This document shows positions 57,698 through 64,000 of a DNA stretch of 64,000 nucleotides, one piece after another. The stretch comes from Candidatus Rokuibacteriota bacterium (GTDB lineage Bacteria > Methylomirabilota > Methylomirabilia > Rokubacteriales > CSP1-6), in the NCBI GenBank assembly GCA_003220475.1, contig QHSO01000011.1, positions 1 to 64,000 on the forward strand, in the 5' to 3' direction. A program made the position numbers and the translations under genes. Each line of letters begins with the position of its first letter. Positions within the stretch are counted from its first letter, which is position 1. A model generated the notes under the pieces. It saw nothing but the letters and a program-made list of their open reading frames with translations, had not been told where the DNA came from and made no database searches.

Positions 57698-58978
57698 GTG
57701 GCAACCACGACGGCCAAGCGCAAGCCATGGCACGCAATCTTCAGTTTGCTGGAGCGCGACGAGCGTGTGTTCGCCGTGCTGCTCGCGGTGGCCATGGTGG
57801 GCGGCCTCGCCACGCTCGGTCTCGTGCCGCTGCGTCCGCGCCAACACATCGACCTCTTCGCTCTCGTCGTCTGGTTCGCGCTCTACAAGCTCGGCATCTT
57901 CGCGCTGGTCACCGTGCAGCCACACGCGACGCGCGCAATCTTTCTCGGCGCGCTCGCCATCGACCTGCTGCTCGTCTTCGTGCTGGTGCTGCTCACGGGT
58001 GGCGGCGACAGCCTCTTCTACCTGCTGTTCTTTCCGCTCGTCGCCGTCAACGCGTATTACTTCGGGCCGTGGATCGCCTTCGTCACCGCACTCGCCGCAG
58101 GCGGCCTCATGGCCGCCGCCGCCTCGCTCGCGCCGCCGTGGATCGGATGGACCGGCGTCACGCTGCTCGTGGTGCTCTTCGGCCTGCCGGCGGTGATCGT
58201 CGGGATCGTCGCCGACCGTGAGCGGCGCGCGCGCGGCGAGGTCGAGGGCCTGCTGAGCCGGCTTCAGGCGGCACAGCAGGAGCTGCTCGTCTCCGAGCGG
58301 ATGGCGACGGTGGGCCGGCTCTCGCTCAAGGTCGCGCACGAGGTGCGCAATCCGATCAGCGCCATCGAGCCCAACGCCGAGATGCTCGGCGACATCGTAC
58401 GCGCCCGCACTGGCGCCGACATGGATGAGGCGGGCGGCCTCGTCACCTCGATCCGCGACCAGGTCAACACGCTCGACGCGCTGACCGAGGAGTACCTGGC
58501 GTTCGCGCGCTTCCCCAAGGCGCACTTCGAGGAGGAGTCGATCAACCAGCTGGTGGAAGAGCTGGCGGCCTTCGTGCGTCCCGTCGCCGACCGCCAGGGC
58601 CTCACGATGCACGTGAAGACCGATCCGGCCGTCCCGATGATGGAGATCGATCGCGCGCTGCTCCGCCAGGCCATCCTGAATCTCGTGAAGAACGGCCAGG
58701 AAGCGCTCTCGCGCGGGGGCGCACTGACGATCTCGAGCGAGGCGCTCGGCGACGCCGTCGAGATCGCGGTGGCGGACACCGGGCCGGGCATCGCTCCCGA
58801 GGTGGGCGGGCGGCTGTTCGAGCAGTTCTTCACGACGAAGCCGCAGGGAACGGGGCTTGGGCTCTCGATCTCGCGCCAGATCATCGAGGAACACGGCGGC
58901 GAGCTCCGCTGGGCGAATCGGCCGGGCGGCGGCGCGGTGTTCACCGTCCGCCTGCCGGTGAAGGTGGCGCGTGCCTGA
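57698..58978 (+). CDS. sensor histidine kinase
   Basis: LSLKVAHEVRNPISAIEPNAEML H-box; LNLVKNGQEAL N-box; GTGLGLSISRQIIEEHGG. Confidence 0.94.
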   Translation: MATTTAKRKPWHAIFSLLERDERVFAVLLAVAMVGGLATLGLVPLRPRQHIDLFALVVWFALYKLGIFALVTVQPHATRAIFLGALAIDLLLVFVLVLLTGGGDSLFYLLFFPLVAVNAYYFGPWIAFVTALAAGGLMAAAASLAPPWIGWTGVTLLVVLFGLPAVIVGIVADRERRARGEVEGLLSRLQAAQQELLVSERMATVGRLSLKVAHEVRNPISAIEPNAEMLGDIVRARTGADMDEAGGLVTSIRDQVNTLDALTEEYLAFARFPKAHFEEESINQLVEELAAFVRPVADRQGLTMHVKTDPAVPMMEIDRALLRQAILNLVKNGQEALSRGGALTISSEALGDAVEIAVADTGPGIAPEVGGRLFEQFFTTKPQGTGLGLSISRQIIEEHGGELRWANRPGGGAVFTVRLPVKVARA

Positions 58979-60371
58979 GCGCACGCTGCTGGTCGCCGAC
59001 GACGATCCCGGGCTGCGCGAGAGTCTCGAGCGCACGCTCACGCGGGAGGGCTACCGCGTGCTGCTCGCCTCCGACGGCCGCGCCGCGCTCGAGCGGCTGC
59101 AGACCGGCGACATCGATCTGATCGTCACCGATCTGAAGATGCCGGGCCTCACGGGGCTCGAGCTGCTGCGCGCGGCCAAGGCCATCGCGCCCCACGTCGA
59201 CGTGATTCTCCTCACCGCCTTCGGCACCGTCGAGGAGGCGGTGAAGGCGATGAAGGACGGCGCCTACGACTTCCTCACCAAGCCCTTCCGCCGCGAGCAG
59301 CTGCTGAAGCTGATCGACAAGGCGCTCGAGCGCCGCGAGCTGATCGAGAAGAACAAGGTGCTGCAGCAACGGCTCGACGATCTGCTGCGAGAGGGCGCGA
59401 TCGTCGGCGGCAGCCCGGCGTTTCGTCGCACGATGATGCTGATCGAGCAGGTGGCCGCGTCGTCGGCGACCGTGCTGATCCAGGGCGAGAGCGGCACCGG
59501 CAAGGAGCTGTTTGCGCGCGCGATCCACGAGCGCTCGGGACGCGCCGGTAAACCTTTTGTGGCGGTGAATTGCGCGGCGCTGCCTGAGACACTGCTCGAG
59601 TCCGAGCTGTTCGGGTACGAGCGCGGCGCCTTCACCGGGGCCGCCGGCCGCAAGGAGGGGCGTTTCGAGCTCGCCGACGGCGGCACGTTGTTCCTCGACG
59701 AGGTGGCCGACCTCTCGGCCATCACCCAGCCGAAGATCCTGCGCGTGATCCAGGAGGGCGAGTTCGACCGTCTCGGCGGCACGCGCAGCATCAAGGTGGA
59801 CGTGCGCCTCGTCGCCGCCTCCAACCAGGACCTCGCGCAGCTGGTGAAGGAGCGGCGGTTCCGCGAGGATCTGTTCTATCGCCTCAACGTCATCACCGTG
59901 CACGTGCCGCCGCTGCGGGAGCGCCGCGAGGACATCCCGATGCTGGCCCAGCACTTCCTGCGCGTGTACGCGGCCAAGAACAACCGCCGGCTCGACGGCC
60001 TCTCCGACGACGCGCTCAAGCGCCTGGAGGCCTACGCGTGGCCCGGCAACGTGCGCGAGCTCGAAAACGTGATCGAGCGCGGCGTGGTGCTGGCGCGCGG
60101 CAGCCAGATGGATGTCGCCGATCTGACGCCCGAGATCGCGGGGGCGACGCCACTGCCGGAGGGCGTGGTCTCGGTGCGCATCGGCACGCCGCTGGCCGAG
60201 GTCGAACAGCGCCTGATGGACGCGACGCTCGCCGCCACCGGGGGCAACAAGACGCTGGCGGCCAAACTCCTCGGCATCGACGTGCGCACCGTCGCCCGCA
60301 AGCTCGAGCGCTGGGAGGAGGAGCGCAGCGCCGAGGAGGCGCCGCCGCCGATAGACGAGCAGCTCTCGTAG
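58971..60371 (+). CDS. sigma54-dependent response regulator (NtrC family)
   Basis: Receiver domain; GESGTGKELFARAIHERSGRAGKPFVAVNCAALPETLLESELFGYERGAFTGA; C-terminal HTH. Confidence 0.96.
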   Translation: MPERTLLVADDDPGLRESLERTLTREGYRVLLASDGRAALERLQTGDIDLIVTDLKMPGLTGLELLRAAKAIAPHVDVILLTAFGTVEEAVKAMKDGAYDFLTKPFRREQLLKLIDKALERRELIEKNKVLQQRLDDLLREGAIVGGSPAFRRTMMLIEQVAASSATVLIQGESGTGKELFARAIHERSGRAGKPFVAVNCAALPETLLESELFGYERGAFTGAAGRKEGRFELADGGTLFLDEVADLSAITQPKILRVIQEGEFDRLGGTRSIKVDVRLVAASNQDLAQLVKERRFREDLFYRLNVITVHVPPLRERREDIPMLAQHFLRVYAAKNNRRLDGLSDDALKRLEAYAWPGNVRELENVIERGVVLARGSQMDVADLTPEIAGATPLPEGVVSVRIGTPLAEVEQRLMDATLAATGGNKTLAAKLLGIDVRTVARKLERWEEERSAEEAPPPIDEQLS

Positions 60372-60393
60372 GGACGTACGCTATCCTGACGTC

Positions 60394-61569
60394 ATGAAGG
60401 CCCTCCAGCTCACGCGCGAGTATCCGCCGCACATCTATGGCGGCGCCGGTGTCGTCGTCGATCAACTGACCCAGGCCCTGCGGCGACGGATGAAGGTCGA
60501 GGTGCGCTGCTTCGGCCAGCGCGAGCCGACCGACGACGGCGTCGTCGTGCGCGGCTACACGGCGTGGGAGCAGCTCCGAGCCGACAAGAACGGCGAGCCG
60601 CGCTTCGCCCCGGCGCTGGAGACGCTGTCGATCGACCTCGCGATGGCGCGTGATCCGGTGGACGCCGACGTCGCGCATGCGCACACGTGGTACGCGGACA
60701 TGGCCGGGCTCTGGATCCGCACGCTGCACCGCATTCCGCTCGTCGTCACGCTGCACAGCATGGAGCCGCTGCGGCCGTGGAAGGCGGACCAGCTCGGCTC
60801 GGGCTACCTGCTCTCGTCGTGGATCGAGAAGACCGCGGTCGAGGCGGCCGATCGCGTCATCGCGGTCTCGAACAAGATGCGCGAGGACATCCTCGCGCAC
60901 TTCGCGGCCGAGCCGGCGCGCGTGGTGGTGATCCACAACGGCATCGATCCCGAGCGCTTTCGCCGCACCGATCGGCGCGATCACCTCGAGCGCCTGGGCG
61001 TGCGAACGCCCTATGTGCTGTTCGTCGGGCGCATCACCGACCAGAAGGGGATCTTCCACCTGATCGAGGCCGCTCGCAGCCTGCCGGCGGGCGTGCAGGT
61101 CGTCGTGTGCGCGTCCGCGCCCGATACGCCGGAGATCGAGGAGCGCCTGCGCCGCGCCGTCGCGACGATGCCGAACGTGTTGTGGATCAACGAGATGGTC
61201 AAGCACGACATCGTCGTGCAGCTCTACAGCCACGCCGCGGTGTTCTGCTGTCCGTCGGTCTACGAGCCGTTCGGCATCATCAATCTCGAGGCGATGGCGT
61301 GCGAGACGCCCGTGGTGGCCTCGGCCGTCGGCGGCATCCTCGAGGTCGTGGTCGACGGCGAGACGGGCCTGCTCGTGCCGCCCGCGCGACCCGATGCGCT
61401 GGCGGCCGCGCTCACGCGGCTGCTCAACGATCCCGACACTCGCCGGCGCATGGGCCAGGCCGGGCGCCGCCGCGTCGAGGCGCACTTCTCCTGGGCGAGC
61501 GTCGCCGAGCGGACCGAGCGCGTCTACAGCGACGCCATCGCCGATTTCAAGAAGTCCGCCGGCGATTAG
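60394..61569 (+). CDS. glycogen synthase-type glycosyltransferase (GT4)
   Basis: MKALQLTREYPPHIYGGAGVVVDQLTQALR; HTWYADMAGLW; PSVYEPFGIINLEAMACETPVVASAVGGI. Confidence 0.88.
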   Translation: MKALQLTREYPPHIYGGAGVVVDQLTQALRRRMKVEVRCFGQREPTDDGVVVRGYTAWEQLRADKNGEPRFAPALETLSIDLAMARDPVDADVAHAHTWYADMAGLWIRTLHRIPLVVTLHSMEPLRPWKADQLGSGYLLSSWIEKTAVEAADRVIAVSNKMREDILAHFAAEPARVVVIHNGIDPERFRRTDRRDHLERLGVRTPYVLFVGRITDQKGIFHLIEAARSLPAGVQVVVCASAPDTPEIEERLRRAVATMPNVLWINEMVKHDIVVQLYSHAAVFCCPSVYEPFGIINLEAMACETPVVASAVGGILEVVVDGETGLLVPPARPDALAAALTRLLNDPDTRRRMGQAGRRRVEAHFSWASVAERTERVYSDAIADFKKSAGD

Positions 61570-61576
61570 CGCGCGG

Positions 61577-62353
61577 TTGCTCGACCGGCTGCGCGGCTTC
61601 GTCTTCGACCTCGACGGCTGCGTCTGGCAGGGCGAGCGGCTGAACCCAGGCGCGGCGCGCACGCTGACCGCGCTGCATCGCGCCGGACGCGGCGTCGCCT
61701 ACCTCACCAACAACTCGCGCGCGCGCGGCGCCGAGATGTCGGCCAAGCTCCGCCGTCTCGGCGTCACGCCCGTCGAGCCCGCGCTCACGCCGCTCGAGAT
61801 CTTCGGCGACGTCGTGACCGAGCGCTGGGGCGCCTCGCGTGTGCTCGTCATCGGTGCGCCCGAGCTCGCCGCCGTCGTGGCGGCGGCCGGTCACACGATC
61901 GTCGACGTCAAGGCGTGGCGTGACGCCACCGTCGTCGCCGTCGGCAACGACTTCGACCTGACCTACGAGCGTCTCGCCGCCGCCGCGCGGGCCGCTGCCG
62001 CCGGCGCCGCCGTCGTCACACCGAATCTGGATCCTCGGCTGCCGCTGGAGGACGGCGACTTTCTGCCGGGCTGCGGTGCCGTCGTCCAGGCCGTGTGCGT
62101 GGCCGCGGGCGTGCGGCCGGTGGTCGTCGGCAAGCCCGAGCCGCCGTTGTTTCGCCTCGCGCTCGATCGGCTCGGCTGCCGGCCACACGAGGCCGCGATG
62201 GTCGGCGACAGCGTCGCCTCCGACATCGGTGGCGGCCGTGCAGTCGGCATGCGCACCGTGCTGTACGCGCCGGACGGCGCGCCGCCAGACGCGGCCGACG
62301 TCGTCGTGCGCTCGTTCGACGAGCTCGCACAGATGGCCGGCGTCGCGCACTGA
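61577..62353 (+). CDS. HAD-IIA (NagD/pNPPase-like) hydrolase
   Basis: LRGFVFDLDGCVWQGERLNPGAARTLTALHRAGRGVAYLTNNSRA; VVGKPEPPLFRLALDRLG; GDSVASDIGGG. Confidence 0.9.
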   Translation: MLDRLRGFVFDLDGCVWQGERLNPGAARTLTALHRAGRGVAYLTNNSRARGAEMSAKLRRLGVTPVEPALTPLEIFGDVVTERWGASRVLVIGAPELAAVVAAAGHTIVDVKAWRDATVVAVGNDFDLTYERLAAAARAAAAGAAVVTPNLDPRLPLEDGDFLPGCGAVVQAVCVAAGVRPVVVGKPEPPLFRLALDRLGCRPHEAAMVGDSVASDIGGGRAVGMRTVLYAPDGAPPDAADVVVRSFDELAQMAGVAH

Positions 62354-62359
62354 TCCTTG

Positions 62360-62379
62360 GCGCCGCGCCGGCGCGGCGC
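62360..62379. terminator. perfect 20-bp GC palindrome between convergent genes
   Basis: GCGCCGCGCCGGCGCGGCGC, self-complementary, between genes ending at 62353 and 62412. Confidence 0.45.
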
Positions 62380-62411
62380 TGCGCCGACGCGTTCTGCGGG
62401 CTTGCGACGCG

Positions 62412-63155
62412 TTACGCGGGCTTGCGGGCGAGCGCGGAGATCGACGAGCCGATGAGCACGCGGCCCCGCGTGGCGGCGCCCGCACCGAGCGCGCAGGCGT
62501 GGACGAGCCGCTTGGCGGCATGCATGGCCGCCTCGCGGGCCGCTGGTCGATCCCAAGCGCAACGACGTCTGGGACGCGGCGGCGGCGGCGCCGGCGCAGG
62601 CGGTAGGCCGCGAGCTGGAAGCGCTCGTTCGGCGTCCGCACGAAGACGCGGCCGCCCGGGACGAGCACGCGCTTGACGTCGGCGAGCATCTCGAGCGGCC
62701 GCTGCACGAACTCCACGACGTTCCACAGCGTCACGGCCGCAAAGGTCTCGGACGGCAGGCCATTCCAATCCGTGCGCGCGTCGAGGCCGCGCTCGCGCGC
62801 CCGGGCTGCGGCGCGCTCGGCGACATCGATGCCCGTCGGTTGCCAGCCTCGCTCGCGCGCGAGCAGCAGGAAGTCGCCGGTGCCGCAGCCGACGTCGAGC
62901 AGCCGCGCCTCGCCGCTCGGCGGCACGCGCTCGAAGAAATCCGAGAAGACCGCCAGCCGGCGTCCGGCGACGCGCGCGACAGCCAGGTCGTGGCCGTAGA
63001 GACGCTCGTACGCGCCGTGGATGATGTCCATCCGCGGCGGTGGATCCGAATAGGCCAGTGTGCACGCGCCGCAACGCACGAGGCGCGCCTCGCCGCTGGC
63101 CGCGATCTCTGCCGCCGTCGGATGCGCGCAGAGCGGACAGCGCGATGCCGTCACG
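62412..63155 (-). CDS. class I SAM-dependent methyltransferase with N-terminal zinc-binding region, probable frameshift near the 3' end
   Basis: CPLCAHPTAAEI...VRCGACTLAYSDPP; LLDVGCGTGDFLLLARERGWQPTGIDVAERAAARARERGLD; frame changes in a GCC/CGC-rich tract near 62570-62590 to reach ...ALARKPA*. Confidence 0.75.
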   Translation of the reverse strand, partial: RDGIALSALRASDGGRDRGQRRGAPRALRRVHTGLFGSTAADGHHPRRVRASLRPRPGCRARRRTPAGGLLGFLRARAAERRGAAARRRLRHRRLPAARARARLATDGHRCRRARRSPGARARPRRAHGLEWPAVRDLCGRDAVERRGVRAAAARDARRRQARARPGRPRLRADAERALPARGLPPAPAPPPPRPRRRCAWDRPAAREAAMHAAKRLVHACALGAGAATRGRVLIGSSISALARKPA

Positions 63156-63966
63156 CGAGACCCAGACTGGCGACCGGCGCCGTGCGCGTGGCCCACCGGG
63201 GCACGGCGCGCCACGCAGTCTGCATGGCCGCGGCGCAGCGTCGACCGTGGCGCAGCGTCCACCGCTCGAGCCGGCGTGCGACGTGATACGCGGCGGTGGA
63301 GTAGACGCGGTCGTAGTAGCCCGCATACAGGCAGAGTCGGGCGCCGAGCTCGGTCTTGAAGCGATAGATGCCGTAGTTCGGGTGCGTCGGCGAGGGTGGG
63401 ATGTCCGTGCAGCTCGAGCCGAGGTCCAACACGCGACAGCCGCCCTCGCGCGCCCAGCGGATCCATTCCCAGTGCATCAGGTCGCCCACAGGCAGCGAGC
63501 GCGCTGCCGGTGTCATGGCCGCATAGATGAGATGGGCGGTGCCGCCGAAGCGCACACCGAGCGCGGCGCCCGCGAGCTCACCGTTCACGCTGCCGAGCAC
63601 GGTGGCGACGCCGCCGTCGGCGTCGAACAGCGCGTGGAGCCCTTCCAGGTATTCCGGTGAGGGGACGATCACGGGCTCGTGCGCCCCCCGCTCGAGCATC
63701 AGAGCGCGCAGCACGTGCATGGCCGAGAGACCGCGCACGACGTCGGCGCTGACGGCCTTCTTGCTCGCGGTGGAGATGTGCTGACGACGCTTCTTCGCCA
63801 TGCGAGCGAGGATATCGCGCTCGTCGCCCTCGAGATCCAGCCGCATCACGTTGCGTGGCGTGTTCCACAGCGACCACAGATCGGGAAGCCGTCGAAACCC
63901 GTGGGCCTCGAGCGGTGTCCACGATCCGGCGTCGTCGAGTAGCACCGCGGGGCTCGCGCGGACCAT
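63151..63966 (-). CDS. FemAB/GNAT-like acyltransferase (may extend past window edge)
   Basis: MARMAKKRRQHISTASKK region; GELAGAALGVRFGGTAHLIYAAM...LMHWEWIRWAREGGCRVLDLGSS. Confidence 0.78.
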   Translation of the reverse strand: MVRASPAVLLDDAGSWTPLEAHGFRRLPDLWSLWNTPRNVMRLDLEGDERDILARMAKKRRQHISTASKKAVSADVVRGLSAMHVLRALMLERGAHEPVIVPSPEYLEGLHALFDADGGVATVLGSVNGELAGAALGVRFGGTAHLIYAAMTPAARSLPVGDLMHWEWIRWAREGGCRVLDLGSSCTDIPPSPTHPNYGIYRFKTELGARLCLYAGYYDRVYSTAAYHVARRLERWTLRHGRRCAAAMQTAWRAVPRWATRTAPVASLGLA

Positions 63967-64000
63967 GAACGCGCGCGTGCGCTCTCGCGCGACGTCGGCC

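Overview
This is a GC-rich bacterial chromosomal window. The gene mix (acyl-CoA/CaiB enzymes, F420-type LLM oxidoreductase, ABC uptake systems, Ku/LigD, DUF692) would suit a Rokubacteria/Methylomirabilota-like soil lineage, but that placement is inference only. Coding density is high, and I saw no rRNA, tRNA, CRISPR array, IS element or prophage. The standout signal is four genes that a standard gene caller would truncate because an in-frame UGA falls at, or probably at, a redox-active Cys position. Each UGA is followed 18-26 nt later by a short GC-rich hairpin with a G in the first two loop positions, which fits a bacterial SECIS element. The four are: (1) an AhpC/Prx-type peroxiredoxin reading FTFV-U-ATE, downstream of a Fur/PerR-type regulator; (2) a SelW/Rdx-type protein with two UGAs spaced as U-x-x-U; (3) an OsmC-type protein with UGA at the peroxidatic Cys position, divergent from an ECF sigma/zinc anti-sigma pair; (4) a small membrane protein reading HGST-U-TRLASRGLRE, possibly an undescribed selenoprotein family. 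No selA/selB/selD/tRNA-Sec gene is visible here, so Sec decoding must be verified elsewhere in the genome. Secondary points are a bufferin-like (DUF2282/DUF692/DUF2063/DoxX) locus split around a glycogen debranching enzyme, a CysE-adenylation-ACP mini-operon with a sigma54-like promoter, a HAD-HerA-like ATPase fusion, a split LigD, repeated G/C-run terminator hairpins at convergent gene ends, and several apparent frameshifts.
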